The notes: generated by a model from the letters alone, not told the origin. Positions 38,440 through 50,466 are shown, counted from the first letter of the stretch. The stretch: 64,000 nucleotides of DNA from Cycas panzhihuaensis (GCA_023213395.1 CM041465.1:245155741-245219740); one strand, 5' to 3'. A program made the numbers and translations.

Positions 38440-39300
38440 TCTGCCTACCATAACCCCACTCGATTATGGATTCTATCACACAATTGACCTCTAATCCAAT
38501 CATAACTATATCATCCTGAGACCCTACCACAACTCATACTTTCAAAACAATGAAATTGAGAAACTCACAACTAAACTCATGGACATAGGTATAATCCAAC
38601 CAAGTAAAAGCCCTTATTTGGCTCTAATTGTCTTGGTTAGGAAGAAGTATGGTTCCTTTTACCTCTATATTGATTATAGGCAACTAAATAAAATTACTAT
38701 AAAAAATATATTTCCCACCTCCTACATAGATGACATGCTGGACAAAATCTATGGTGCCACTATTTTTTCTAAGTTAGACCTTTAGTCCAATTACTATTAG
38801 ATCCTAATTGCCATAAGATGGCCTTTCAGACATATCATGGCCATTGTGAGTTTTGTATAATACCCTTCGACCTTTGTAATGCCCCAATAACTTTCTAAAC
38901 TCTTGTGAACAAAATGTTTAACTCCTATCTCCAAAAATTCATCATAGTCTTCATTAATGCTATTCTTATTTAGAGTGCCTGTCTAGACTAACACATCCAA
39001 CACCTAAAAATTATTTTTTAAATATTACAAAACCACCAACTCTATGCAAAATTATCTAATTGTGAGTTCGTGCAATTTAAACTCAAATACTTTGGGCATA
39101 TCATATCATCGGAAGGGGTATGCATGGACCCTAATAAAATATCTATCATTACAACTTGGCCAACACCCATAACCCTTACCTAACTATGTGAATTCCTTGG
39201 CCTCACATGATTCTACTAATGTTTTGAATGTAACTACTCCTCCCTCACTTCCCCCTTAACTAATCTCCTCTATAAAGATGCTTTCCAATGCTCCCCAAAT
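38440..39300 (+). pseudogene. pol: Gypsy reverse transcriptase with destroyed catalytic box
   Basis: RT blocks: ELMDIGIIQPSKSPYLAL-type N-terminus (38579-38785 reads MDIGIIQPSKSPYLALIVLV), then YIDYRQLNKITIKNIFPTS, IDDMLDKIYGATIFSKLDL. The catalytic Tyr-Leu-Asp-Asp-Ile-Leu is replaced by FINAILI near 38950, so both aspartates are lost. Downstream KLKYFGHIISSEGVCMDPNK and CEFLGLT are kept. Stops interrupt nearly every block. Identification is secure; activity is impossible. Confidence 0.85.
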
Positions 39301-39760
39301 GTTGACTTCACTTTTTTTTATCTCAAGGTCATAATGACCTCTACCCCAGTCCTCATCACTCATGATTTTAGCCATCCTTTCCAACTTGAATGTGATACCT
39401 CTATATTTGGCCTAGGTGTGATCATAATACAAAACTCTCAACCCATTGTATTTGAGAGTCGAAAATTAAACGATCATAAGCTCTGTCTCTCCATATACCA
39501 AAAGGAGTTGAAAGTTATTTTTTATGTTGTTGATAAATGGCAACAATACCTATTAGGCTCTAAATTTATTATTATCATAGATCATCATAGCCCTCATAAT
39601 CAGTTGGATCAACCAATCTTATCCAAAGAATGGGCTAATTAGGTTAACCATCTATAGGTCTTTAGCTTCAAAATATCATATAACAAAGTTAGACAATATA
39701 GTTGTAGATGTCCTTTCACATCTAAACCTTGATGCTAGTACTTCTAACCCTATCCTCTAT
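39301..39760 (+). pseudogene. pol: Gypsy RNase H
   Basis: The 102-codon open stretch at 39334-39642 reads TSTPVLITHDFSHPFQLECD, GLGVIIIQNSQPIVFESRKL, CLSIYQKELKVIFYVVDKWQ, YLLGSKFIIIIDHHSPHNQL. These are the RNase H blocks of Gypsy pol. The first catalytic Asp of the Glu-x-Asp-Ala-Ser motif is kept as Glu-Cys-Asp-Thr-Ser, and the Thr-Asp-His block is Ile-Asp-His. It is the longest open piece of this element. It would degrade the RNA of the RNA-DNA hybrid during replication. Confidence 0.85.
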
Positions 39761-39839
39761 GCCATAATCAAGCCTCAACCACTTTAGTTCAATAAATTAT
39801 AGGTTAAAAGCCAGGCCCAGCCTGACTATGCTAACTAGA

Positions 39840-41035
39840 GTGAAAAAGTTTCCACCTACAAAGCTTGGTCAATCTTTAACAACCATCTATTATTTCATAA
39901 TCATATCTTTATACACCCATCATCCTTATTTATTCCTAGAATCTTAATAACATATCACTCTTCTCCTCTTGGTGGCCACTCAAGTTTCGATAAGACCTAT
40001 CGATGGATCCATGCTAATTTTTTTTTGCCCTGTATGAAGACTACCATATTCACTTTTGTATTAGAGTGCAATGTGTATCAATGAAATAAAGTCAATACTA
40101 AAGCCCTTCTTAGACTCCTTCAACCACTAGATATTCCATAAGGTAAATGGTAGGATATTGCTATGGACTTTATAACAAGTTTACATCCATTTATAGGGTT
40201 TAATTCTATTTGGGTGCTCATTGATCGATTATCTAACTATTTATACTTCCTCTTAGTTCACACCTCATATACGTTCTCTCGCCTTGCTAATTTATATGTC
40301 CAATTTATATTTCACCTACACAGTTTTTCCTCAACTATCATTTGTGATTGAGACCCGAAGTCCACCAACTCATTTTGGAAATAAACTTTTAGGGATATAA
40401 GAACCTCATTTAATATGAGTTTTGCATATTACCCACAAATCAATGGCTAATCTGAGGTCTTGAACAAAACCCTAAAAACTTATCTACATTATTTTACCTT
40501 ATACCACCAAGCTAAGTAGATTTCCTAGCTTTCCCTAGTAGAGTACTCGTATAACTCTTCTCACCATTTAGTCATTGGTATGTCCCCCTTCTTGGCCCTT
40601 TATAGCTACCACCCCCTTTCCCACCATACCTTGGCCATAAACTTTTGAATGACCTCAGTACAACAAAAGCTTCAAGAGATAGACCAAATCCTACATACCC
40701 TTCGATAGAATCTGGCCTCTACATGAAACCACATAAAGTAACTAGCCAACTACCACTGATCTAATAGATCATTTGACATTGAAACTTTGGTATTCCAATG
40801 CCTCCAACCTTATAAGCAACAGTCTCTTAAGGCTCATTAAGGTCATAAACTCAACCCATGACATTATGGCCCTTATAATATCCTCCACAAAATTTGTGAA
40901 GTTGCTTATGCCCTTAAACTCATCTTGACCACCAATATCCATAATGTTTTCAATGTTTCTTCCCTAAAAAAATTCCTTAGAACAAAAGTTACATCCCATA
41001 CAACTTTACCCATTCTCATCAATGACTAAACCCTC
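39840..41035 (+). pseudogene. pol: Gypsy integrase with C-terminal tether
   Basis: A zinc-binding region lies near 39940-40080 (ITYHSSPLGGHSSFDKTYRW, then CNVYQ, the H2C2 set). The catalytic core starts with AMDFITSLHPF and VLIDRLSNYLYFLLVHTSYT (40163-40351), then IICD with the second Asp, then PQING followed by a stop and SEVLNKTLKTYL, which keeps the third acidic residue Glu. Near 40860-41000 HYGPYNILHKICEVAYALKL and VFNVSSLKKFL match the C-terminal Gypsy tether. All three catalytic acids survive, unlike in the 12-19 kb element, but stops prevent expression. Confidence 0.82.
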
Positions 41036-41325
41036 ACAATCCCACATGACAAAATCATCACTAATCACTAGCGCCAGATGAAGATGTGATCCAGATGAAG
41101 TAACTTGGGAGTCTGTAGGATTTGGTCCATAGAGAAACTTTTATAACTTAGGAGTATGTAAGATTTGTTCCATACTTTGTAGTATATAGGATTTGGTCTA
41201 AAGAGTAAGTCCTTCAACACATAGACTAGTATAGAGTATTTGGTATAGTAGGTTGGTTATGATATAGATGAAGTAACTTTATCTAGCAATATATTCAACT
41301 CTAACATAGCAAGGACTCAACATCT

Positions 41326-41337
41326 TAGGGGGGCACC
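41326..41337 (+). promoter_or_regulatory. Polypurine tract
   Basis: TAGGGGGGCACC directly precedes the 3' LTR and includes the G-run typical of the plus-strand primer. Confidence 0.75.
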
Positions 41338-41698
41338 TATAACATAACCCCATATTTCCTAAGCACTAGTAAGTAGGAGCCACCAAAAGGTTAAGGATTA
41401 ATGTTAGTTATTAAGATTTGTGCATGGGTCACTAAGACCTCTAATAAAATGAAAGGCCACTAGGGCTACTAATAGGATCATAAGGAAGAAGACCCCTATA
41501 TATCTATTTAAGGGGTCAAGTATCACTTGTAAAAGTTTATTGAGTATTATTATCTTTTTAAGAGAAAGTACTTTGGTACTCCCTTTGGTATTCAATTTGT
41601 GATCTATTTACATATTTTATTCTCATTAAGGTGATATTTGGTTTACATTTCTATTAATCTACATTTACAAGGTTGATTTTTTAAAAGGAAATGCTCCA
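41338..41698 (+). mobile_element. 3' LTR of the 35-41 kb Gypsy element
   Basis: It is collinear with 35121-35481 and of equal length. The first bases read TATAACATAACCCCATATTT, so the terminal TG has become TA. It ends GGAAATGCTCCA. The TATA region is conserved as TATATATCTATTTAAGGG near 41498-41514. Confidence 0.88.
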
Positions 41699-42337
41699 TC
41701 TGCTATTTGTGAATACATGCAATAAAGAATATAAATTATTAAAAACAAATAGTTTTTCTTAACTATTATCATGTAATAATTTTCAATTACATAAATAGCC
41801 TTTTCTTGGAATGTTATTTGATAAGATATATAGTTGTGAAAAAAAATCAATATAAATCTACTATAAGCTAAAATGAGGACTATATTTAGGTGGGGTTATA
41901 CTTAGGTAGGATTATGCTTAAACTAGGTATTGCCCCACCTTCAACACCATCAAATCTAAATCTTACAAGCTCTTATTAGTGAGCATAAAATAATTCACCT
42001 CTTCATTGCCTTAAAATCTCTTCAAGAATTCAACGGAGGCTTTGGAATTCCCTCAAGTAGGAATTCAATTAGGACTCTAGAATTCTAAAGCTTATTCTTC
42101 CTCCTAGTAGTTTATAGATTGTAAATATCCAAACATTGTAACCACTTATTTATCATATCTTTTTATAAAGAGTATTAATCAATCCTTAATTAAGAGTGGT
42201 TTGGCCATTATATCTTTATTTCCTTTTATTTATTTAAGGGAAATTAGGCGTATGACAATTAGTAGAGTAGGTTGCTACTTGAGAGAGGGTTCCTATTTAA
42301 ATAATTTAGTATCCCATTTAGTTATCATGTCTATGGA
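41699..42337. other. AT-rich spacer, possibly with an old LTR remnant
   Basis: TAGATTGTAAATATCC and CTTTTTATAAAGAG near 42113-42172 recall the 8.2-kb LTR-like piece (TAGATTGTAAATAATGG, GTTTTATAAAGATT). No ends or frames can be set. Confidence 0.35.
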
Positions 42338-42896
42338 TCCATTTTTTTAGTTTTTACTTTAAATTTTAATGTATTATTGAGAGTGTTAGAGGGCTCTAAA
42401 TGATGATTCTAATGGTCTAGATGAAAGTTAATTCTGATATCTATATCAAAAGTTATGATCATTTAAAGTTTTTAGCCTAGTAGTTTTTAGAGGAGTTCTA
42501 GCTGACTTCCAATATTAGTTTTGAGTAGGTTTATGCCCCTTTTCTAGCTAATTTATGTTACTATCTTTGGATATCTATTTAAGGAGGATTTATGGCCTTA
42601 TTTTAGTATCATCAGAGAAGTCTTAGACTCTAATATTTTTAGCCCTTTTAGGGAGCATTGTAGAGGTCACCTCGCCTCGAAGAGGGATTCATTAGCAATA
42701 ATAATTACATAATCATTTGGTAATCTTGTATCTATTCAGTTTGTATTCATTTCATACCACTTTATATTTGTATGTCATAAGTATTCAAGTCGATTTGTAT
42801 TATTTCTCTCTTGATTAAATATTTTACAACTATATTTGGTGGATATTTTATCTATTTTTATAAAATTTCTTAGAAGAATTCTGTAAGATTATTACA
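42338..42896 (+). mobile_element. 5' LTR of the gag-only element
   Basis: From about 42390 it is clearly collinear with 44511-45021 (shared GGGCTCT, CTATTTAAGGAGGATTTATGG, CCTCGAAGAGGGATTCATTA, TTCTTAGAAGAATTCTGTAA). The first 50 bp are poorly conserved, so the left end is an estimate from the 3' LTR length. It ends ...GATTATTACA. CTATTTAAGG near 42575 is the likely TATA region. Confidence 0.7.
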
Positions 42897-42898
42897 AG

Positions 42899-42914
42899 TG
42901 GTATCAAAGCTTCA
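42899..42914 (+). promoter_or_regulatory. Primer-binding site, tRNA-Met type
   Basis: TGGTATCAAAGCTTC starts two bases after the LTR and differs by one base from the TGGTATCAGAGC consensus over its first twelve positions. Confidence 0.85.
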
Positions 42915-43079
42915 TTTCAAAGGGAAAGGGCAGAGGTAAAAGCTCAAAAATATTGATTCAATATTAAAATACATTTTGAGATGATTCATATTGGTTTTCT
43001 TTGACAATATCTTAATCTATAGTAAAACATAGGAAGAACACTTGGAACATATAAAGCCTAAGGGAAAAAATTGAGATAG

Positions 43080-43510
43080 ATTTTTTTAATTTGGAGGATT
43101 ATGAGGGCATAAAAAAATGGATAGAAGATTTTGAGTTCACGTCTATTACAAAATTTGAAGAGTATGGACTAATATTAGAAATGATATTAAATGGACAAGC
43201 TTATTAGTGGTTCATTAATTGGGCTAAAGAACATTTTCTATGGTACCACTTTTCAGAGATAGTTATCATAACTTTCACGAGGTATAAGCAAGATATGACT
43301 TGAGCAGAAGAGGAAGGACATGAAGTAGAAACTACTAATGAGGAGATTCTAGAGAAGAAACAATATAATTACATAGAAGACTTGAAGTAGACACAAGTAA
43401 TAGAATAGTCTCTAGACATATAAAAGATGAAATACAAAGTGAAGTTTCTCAGGGGCAGCATGAGGACAATGAAGAATAGGTAAACTTCAAAGAAGAATCT
43501 CAATAAGCTA
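43080..43510 (+). pseudogene. gag: Gag-like frame of the non-autonomous element
   Basis: The frame reads FFNLEDYEGIKKWIEDFEFT, then ILEMILNGQAY, WFINWAKEHF, IITFTRYKQDM, with stops between blocks. The Trp-x-x-x-Phe, Leu-x-Gly-x-Ala-x-x-Trp and Phe-x-x-x-Phe-x-x-Tyr spacing is that of plant Gypsy capsid proteins. It is followed by a Glu-rich tail (EEEGHEVETTNEEILEKKQ). No zinc knuckle or protease follows. Confidence 0.6.
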
Positions 43511-44448
43511 TATGTAAGGTACTTAGTAGTCTTGTATTACACATGCATATTTCTTTTGGTAGTATTATTTATCCTCTCGCTTTTCCTCACTCAAAATTTT
43601 CTTTTCCAAATCATGTAGTTAGCCATAATCATAATTCCCTTAACTTTAGTTTTTTCATAGGTCAAATCCTAATTACTCTTTGTAACCCTAGTTCATCCCT
43701 TTACTTACATACTCTTTCACCCCCTATAGATCATCCTCAACAAAATACTCCATAACTCTAATATGTTCATCATATTTCATCTCGTAGTATTACCCTTTAC
43801 AAAACCCCATTTGATTTTTTCTAAACCCCTTCAATTTCATATCATCAATATTATTTTTTTCTATTTAATATTTTCTTTTCTCTAAATACCATTCTTAAAA
43901 ACCTATTAAAACATTTCTTTCATAAAGAACATCTATCGCTGATTCCCCCTCTCTCTCTCCCCTAAAAAGTTTTGTGTCCAATAAAACCTACATAAATTTT
44001 CATCTCCATCAAATGTATATTCCAAAATTTATCCTCTCTTCCTATACCTTCAAAGTTATACTTGATCTTAGTTCATAATTTCACCTTTTCTCTTCCTTTT
44101 CACAATAAGTGGTCATCAATCCAAGACCCTTACAATAAATTTTTTTATAAAATCCTCATATCTCCTTCCATAAACCATTTTTTTTTTAACAAAATGTACA
44201 AACATAAGGCAAGACTAGGATAAGACACCACATAGATTCTAGGATACTCCCGATGCAGAACAAGATATAATATATACTTACCCCTAAGAATAAACATTAG
44301 TAATTTCAATATGCCTGCTAGTAAAGCTTCATAGAAGATGTAAGATCAAATCAAATCTTTATGACCTATAGGATCTAGTAGGAGGTGGTTGGAAGATTAG
44401 ATCAAGCTACAAGCATTTCTCTATACTTCAAGGGTGAAATATTATTTT

Positions 44449-44460
44449 AAGGGGAGGGGA
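44449..44460 (+). promoter_or_regulatory. Polypurine tract
   Basis: AAGGGGAGGGGA lies two bases before the 3' LTR start and is the clearest plus-strand primer site in the window. Confidence 0.85.
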
Positions 44461-44462
44461 AT

Positions 44463-45021
44463 TATAGCATTCTAAAATATGGTCAAAACTATATCATATA
44501 ACCATTCAAATCAAAGGGCTCTGAATGGTGATTCCAATGGTCTAAACAAAAGTTAATTTTGACATCTGCATCAAAAGTTATGACTATTTAAAGTTTTCAA
44601 CTTTGTAGTTTTTGGAAGAGTTTTGGCTAACTTCTAGTATTAGTTTTAGCAGGTTTATTCCCCTTTCTGGTTGACTTCTATTACTATCTTTGGCTGCCTA
44701 TTTAAGGAGGATTTATGGAATAATTTTAGCATCATTAGAGAAGTCTTAGACTACAATATTTTTTTAGCCTTTTTTAGGAGCATTGTGGAGGGCACCTTGC
44801 CTCGAAGAGGGATTCATTATCAATAATAATTGCAGAATCATTTGGTAATCTTGTATCTATTTAGTTTATATTCATTTTATACCACTTTATATTTATATGT
44901 CATAAGTATTCAAGTGTATTTATATTATTGCCCTCTTGATTGAATATTTTACAAGTGCATTTGGTGGATATTTTGTCTACTGTGGTAAAATTTCTTAGAA
45001 GAATTCTGTAAGATTACTACA
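44463..45021 (+). mobile_element. 3' LTR of the gag-only element
   Basis: It starts TATAGCATTCTAAAATATGG (terminal TG decayed to TA) and ends CTGTAAGATTACTACA. It keeps CTATTTAAGGAGG near 44698. It is about 559 bp long. Confidence 0.75.
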
Positions 45022-45823
45022 CGTAATAATTCAAAGTTACCATATAATAAATTTTGATAAATCTAATTATATCCATTTAATGGAAGCATATTCATAACTT
45101 TGTGATGATAGTTTGATTCCACCTTTCCTTTTGTTATCTATGATTATTATACACTTCTTTTATTATGTTGTTTTTTGTCATCTATATCACACATTTTCTT
45201 TAAATTATAATAATAAAGAGTTCATTACCAAATCCTATATATAATATCTATAATATAATTATGTAATAATTCCTACAATATATTTTAATGTTTGATTATT
45301 AGGAATCTAGCCCTCATTGGGACATATTATTTCTTTAGTTATCCTCCATTTTTATGGATTAAGCCTAAGAGATTTTCGTTAACTAGTCCTTTCATTTTCT
45401 CAAAATATCTTCTTGGAGAAATATAAAAATTCAGGCTACTAATTTTGGTGATTATCATCTCTAGTTATTCTTTTATTCTTTCATTATTTTTCTCCTTTAT
45501 TCCTATATGGTGTAGTTTATGTTCACTAACTTAAACTCCTCCATAAAACCATATACTCATCAAGACTAAACTTAAGACATTAAGGAAGAATTCTAATATT
45601 CTCCTTTAAATAGAAAGCTAAGAAGAACACATGTTCCACGTGCCATTACTTTGTTGAATAAAGATATAAAGAGGAATCAGATCTAGGATCTAGTTGAGGA
45701 AGCCACTTTTATTTTTAAAAATATGAGTTAGACTAAGATTCCATTATAGACATAGGTGACTAGAATAACATAAGAGACTATAATTAGTAGGAGGTAGACC
45801 TACTTCTTTAGCTCAAGAGTAAT
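45022..45823. other. AT-rich spacer
   Basis: No gene is recognised. The last 200 bp, before 45824, show stop-riddled reading compatible with the upstream part of the gag that follows, but no motif is clear. Confidence 0.4.
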
Positions 45824-46285
45824 ATGTCGGACCTTATGAATGACTTGCATGATACCTTTGTAGATAAGGCATGGACTATGATGCCTAAATTTAAAGGAGA
45901 CAAATCACCATTCACAAGGGAGTAACATATCAAATCCTCTTTTAGTGAAACTTATATATTTAACATGCGATACCTTAATGTAATGGTTTGACTATTTGTG
46001 CATATATTTAAGGGTGAGGGTTCACTTTGGTTTCAATCTTTGCCTATTGCTTCCATGCATAGTTGTGAGGGTTTGATGAATGATTTTTAAGCTAAGTATT
46101 TTAGTAAGAATGCCATGCCAACTCTCATTAAATAGTTGTTTGATATTAAAAAGGCACCAAAAGAGTTTGTCCAAGAATACAATAACTAAGTTTTTAGTCC
46201 CATCAAAAGAATTAATCTTGAATTCTACCCAATGGAGATATGTTAGAAAGTGTGGTTTGTGAAAGGCCTTAATAATTATTTAACA
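45824..46285 (+). pseudogene. gag: Gypsy-type gag fragment
   Basis: One reading frame from ATG 45824 reads MSDLMNDLHDTFVDKAWTMM, PKFKGDKSPF, then LFVHIFKGEGSLWFQSLPIA, MNDF, AKYFSKNAMPTLIK, LFDIKKAPKEFVQEYNN and FSPIKRINLEF, with about six stops. The order Leu-x-Gly-x-Gly/Ala-x-x-Trp-Phe-x-x-Leu, Ala-x-Tyr-Phe, and Phe-x-x-Tyr-x-x-Arg-Phe is the Retrotrans_gag capsid pattern. No LTR or pol is attached; to the right it fades before the TA tract at 46581. Confidence 0.7.
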
Positions 46286-46580
46286 TAATTATATTTTTAT
46301 ATTTGTATCTATGTCTATGTTTGTGACCTAGGTTATATAGGGTGATGTTTCCCTCATTTGATATAAATATTTTTATGCTGTACCCCTTTTTGTATGGGGT
46401 TTGATGTAGATAGTAAAGTCAAAGTTTATGTTGGTTTTTAATTGATGATAAGGCTTATAACAAATGAAATGACCTTGTCATCTTCCTCATATATATTTAT
46501 TTCTCTCAATTAATAAAGAGTAGTCTTTTCTCTGTAGGGGGCTCAACATTATTCTAAACTTTAATGGACTTCATATTAGT

Positions 46581-47007
<427 letters not shown>

Positions 47008-47506
47008 AAATTTTGTGCTAAGGATGGTTTTTTCCCTTTTAACATTTTCATTTTATTTTATGGTTTTGACCTATTTTAATGAGAAAACCCTAGTGAGGGA
47101 GGATGCGAAGGAGGCTGTTTAAGGCTCATGAATTTAAGAAAGGCCAGAATGTCTATAGAGATAATGGAGGTAGTAGAGATTATTTTCGAAGTGGAGATGA
47201 AAAGGATGGGATGATTGGTAGAAATGAAAGAGATAATGCCAAAAGGATAAATTTTCTCTGAAAAACAAATGAACAAGAGGGGTTCACTTTTGTAAAATAG
47301 GTGATGATATGGTGTTAAAACCTAAGAGTTATAATAAGCAAGTAATTGTAGTCATAAGGAGTGACCATGATGATGATAGCCCAACCCATATGGGCATTTA
47401 CTAAGGGGGGACATGAATAAGGTAATACTCAAATCTTTGGTCCTTCTTAGAAGCTCTCTTCCATGGATCTTACTGCTCACATCACTCATGAGACTAGGTA
47501 TTTTAA

Positions 47507-47539
<33 letters not shown>

Positions 47540-47556
47540 GGTGTTTGACAAATTTC

Positions 47557-47559
<3 letters not shown>
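47008..47559 (+). mobile_element. Possible short LINE-like piece starting with the LINE 5' motif
   Basis: The first 19 bases, AAATTTTGTGCTAAGGATG, match the first bases of the 20.9-27.4 kb LINE on its own strand (AAAATTTTGCTAAGGATG) apart from a TG insertion, and both directly follow TA repeat. Beyond that the match is weak. A stop-interrupted reading from about 47104 (MRRRLFKAHEFKKGQNVYRD) is basic and unidentified. The stretch ends near (TTA)n at 47509-47539 and (TA)n at 47560-47592. This may be a truncated relative of the LINE or only a shared target-site sequence. Confidence 0.4.

Positions 47560-47592
<33 letters not shown>
47509..47592. repeat. (TTA)n and (TA)n microsatellites
   Basis: About ten TTA units lie at 47509-47539 and about sixteen TA units at 47560-47592, followed by a short (AG)n run. 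They produce poly-Leu, poly-Ile and poly-Asn readings that are not coding. Confidence 0.95.
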
Positions 47593-47595
<3 letters not shown>

Positions 47596-50078
47596 AGAGA
47601 GAAAACCATTAAACAAAAAGAATTATATACCATAATTTTATTTTTCTGTGTGAATTATTATATAAAGAATGGCCAAAATATAAATTATATTGGGATAACC
47701 TACCTAGGGTTCAATCCTATGTGGGTTTTATTATCAATTTCAGGTTTTAATACTATTAATTTGAAGAGCCTAAAAAAGGAGAGTTATTAGTAATAGAGTT
47801 GCCAAGATGATTAAGACTCAGATTCATTAATAAGGTATGTCCATCCCTAGCAATGGGGCTAGAGCAGTTTTATGTGTAATTGGCATGACCAAAGTGTTGC
47901 CACAACATGAAATGTATAATTCATCATCTTAATGGCATTCATGTAAGATGAAATAATGTAGGTAGATCTATTATTAAGGTATGGCTTAGAGCAAATTTTG
48001 GAAATCATAGGTGTATCAATACATCTGTCCTCCTTCGTTGTCTTAGGACTTATAGGTGAATTGAAACAATGTTTACAAGGTTGTTCCTAGGATATAGCAA
48101 AGGGAAAATTTCCCAAATTATATTTGACTTTATTCATCATTTTAGGATTTACACTTGAACTACAACTATGTAGATAGAGATGTTGTTAAAGTATAGTTGA
48201 CAATAGATTTCATGAATCATGTAATTTGTTGGCAATGCTTAATTCCTATGGTGAGCAATAGGCCACTTTAATGTGGGTGTTTATGATGGAGAATAAAAGA
48301 ATCTTAGTAATGTTGATCTATACTATTATGGTAATCCTCATTGACTAGCATAACATTGTATTTAATATACTAGTTAAATGTTTTTAACAATTAAGATAGA
48401 TCTCAATAAAGAATAATTTATAGTGGAGGAAAATATTGCACAATTTAGCATATGCACATCATATGGATCCCTATTTTGCAAATCATTTACACATGGCCGT
48501 ATTCTCCTTTTGCCACATTCTATAATATCATATGTATAACCTTTTTTTTTATTTTATTGGTGAGAGTTGTGTAGATTATGGACTTAGATTTATGCCTTTA
48601 ATTTCAAATTTCATGGTGCTTTCACTACAAGATGTCCAATCCAACATTGTAAAACATGGTTTTATAACATGTAGAAGATCAATTCCTAATCCATGACATA
48701 AATCTCTACTAAGTGGTCTACTAACCATCAATGCTTGAATGAGATCCTATAACACTAATGGGGTTAGTAACTTAAAATATTTGTCATAGCAAGATATGTA
48801 TATTGGTCTTTTTGCCATGAACACAACCTCCTAAAAATTGAAAGTTGAGACAAATGCCTTTTGAAATGTACCTTGGACAAAATGATGTTTATGGTCTCTA
48901 TAATGGCCTTAATGAGTGATTTTTCCATTTGTTGTACCTACATGTATCAAAAAATTTACTTAATTTTGCTTTCAATACTTTGTAAACTAGGCACCTTAAG
49001 GCAATTTAGCCTATTATATTTAGCATTTTATCAAATTTTTAAAAAAAGGAAAAAAAAAATATTATTACTATTATGTTAGTGCAAAGCATCAAAGTGAGAT
49101 AATATTGGTAGGTCTATCAACCATAGTAAGCAAATGGTTACATGTGCATAAGAAAAACCTTAGGATATTGTAGTCTATACTTATTGGATATAGGGACTAT
49201 GAAGCATTTTATTTTTAGATGTTTATTTAACCAAGAGATTGTAGATAGATCTTATCAACTATTTAAATCTTTAGGAATTTAATGTCTACCTTCATCCTAT
49301 ATACAGGGCCATAGACATGTTACCCTTTTTCTTAATGAATTACTTCCCTTCATGGCATTAGCTTCTAAGATATGATATGCATTACCTTTTTAAAACACAT
49401 AATATAATAACAACATTCTTTAATTTCTATAGTCTTCCTTTATACATGAGTGACTTTTTAAACCATACATTGCTTGACATATAATTAGACATTGCTTAAT
49501 AATTCAAGTAACTAATTTTTCATCCTCACAGTATGGTAACCAAAGAAGTAAACCTAGTAATAAATAGATGATCATCAAGGGGATATATAAACTCAAATCC
49601 AACAAAACACCTTAATTTAAAGGTGTGAGAAAGATAGTTTCGTTGTTACGGTTCCTTTATGAGTTATAAACATCTAAAAATTGATATTAATAAAGATACC
49701 AATTCAATAGGCACTGCATTTAGGTGACATTATTAACATGAGATTATTCAATTAAGTAACTTCTTTTAAATCTTATTTCAACTCATAAATGTTACCTTAT
49801 GAGTGATCCTAGTTTGTGTAGGGTATACGGATAGTCTTTTAGCAAAATCTACATTGATCACTTCACTGCACAAACATTTTCTTGCTACCATACTAGGGAT
49901 TCAAATTGCAATCACATAGTAGTCACCTTGACCATCTTCACAATAGTGTGTTAGTGGTCTAGCATTCCAGTTAATCACAATTGATTTTCTTATTGATTGA
50001 GAGGTTTATCTCCTCTTTGATCATATATACTTGAGGAAGTTTTTATCTCTTGTAAGGTAAGTATTTAGTGTCTTCCTC
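47593..50078. other. Long AT-rich region without a recognised gene
   Basis: About 2.5 kb with frequent stops in all frames. The only moderate frame (48861-49079) is hydrophobic and unidentified. No LTR end, polypurine tract or pol motif was seen. The pentamer TCCTC at 50074-50078 is the left target-site copy of the Copia element that follows. Confidence 0.5.
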
Positions 50079-50466
50079 TATTAAATACTTCAAGATCTAA
50101 GATAATATATACTCTGATCAAAATATTAAGGAAAGTAATAGTAATATGCAATAAAACAAGCAAAATATGCAATAACAATTTAAATGGATAAAGTACACGT
50201 GAATTTATCACCACGTAGAGCTCTATTTGGGTAGAGCTTCTACATTAATTAAAATCTAATATATAATATAATGGTGCAGGGCTTAATTTATATGTAACTC
50301 ATTAATATTTTAAGAGATACAATAGGCTGACCGAGTGACAAATGAGGCAGTCTCGACTAGTTTATAATAACATTAAATTACAACCAAGGGTTGCCTTAAC
50401 ATCACATAATGTATATAAATTACATGAAATATAAGAAATAATGGGTGTTATTACATGGTTTTAACA
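50079..50466 (-). mobile_element. 3' LTR of the Copia element
   Basis: On the minus strand it begins TGTTAAAACCATGTAATAAC at 50466 and ends at 50079, where the terminal CA has become TA. It is collinear with 57067-57456 and includes the shared GGTGCAGGGCTTAATTTATA (plus sense, near 50273). Confidence 0.88.

Larger units (their letters stand above)
35121..41698 (+). mobile_element. Ty3/Gypsy retrotransposon with 361-bp LTRs
   Basis: A complete-structure element of 6,578 bp: LTRs at 35121-35481 and 41338-41698, primer site at 35484, a leader, gag, protease, RT, RNase H, integrase and a C-terminal tether, then a polypurine tract. The domain order is Gypsy. By eye roughly 50 of 361 LTR positions differ, indicating an old insertion. 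The flanking pentamers TCTAT and TCTGC agree at three positions, so a target duplication is possible but unproven. Stops, and loss of the RT Asp-Asp box, make it inactive. Confidence 0.88.
42338..45021 (+). mobile_element. Non-autonomous gag-only LTR retrotransposon
   Basis: Two LTR copies (about 42338-42896 and 44463-45021) flank only about 1.57 kb. The internal part has a tRNA-Met-type primer site (42899), a gag-like frame, a poorly coding Ser/Phe/Leu-rich middle and a strong polypurine tract (44449-44460). No protease, RT or integrase motif is present. The structure fits a large non-autonomous derivative that relied on enzymes from a related element. Confidence 0.75.

Noticed and set aside
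41699-41703. A 5-bp target duplication for the 35-41 kb Gypsy element (TCTAT versus TCTGC)
   Set aside because: Only three of five bases agree, so it is left as possible and not called as a feature.
43543-43755. A Ser/His/Pro-rich frame inside the gag-only element
   Set aside because: It lies downstream of the gag-like frame and has no retroelement or host-protein motif.
47352-47790. Poly-Asn and poly-Leu frames on opposite strands
   Set aside because: They are created by the (TTA)n repeat at 47509-47539 and the adjacent TA repeat.
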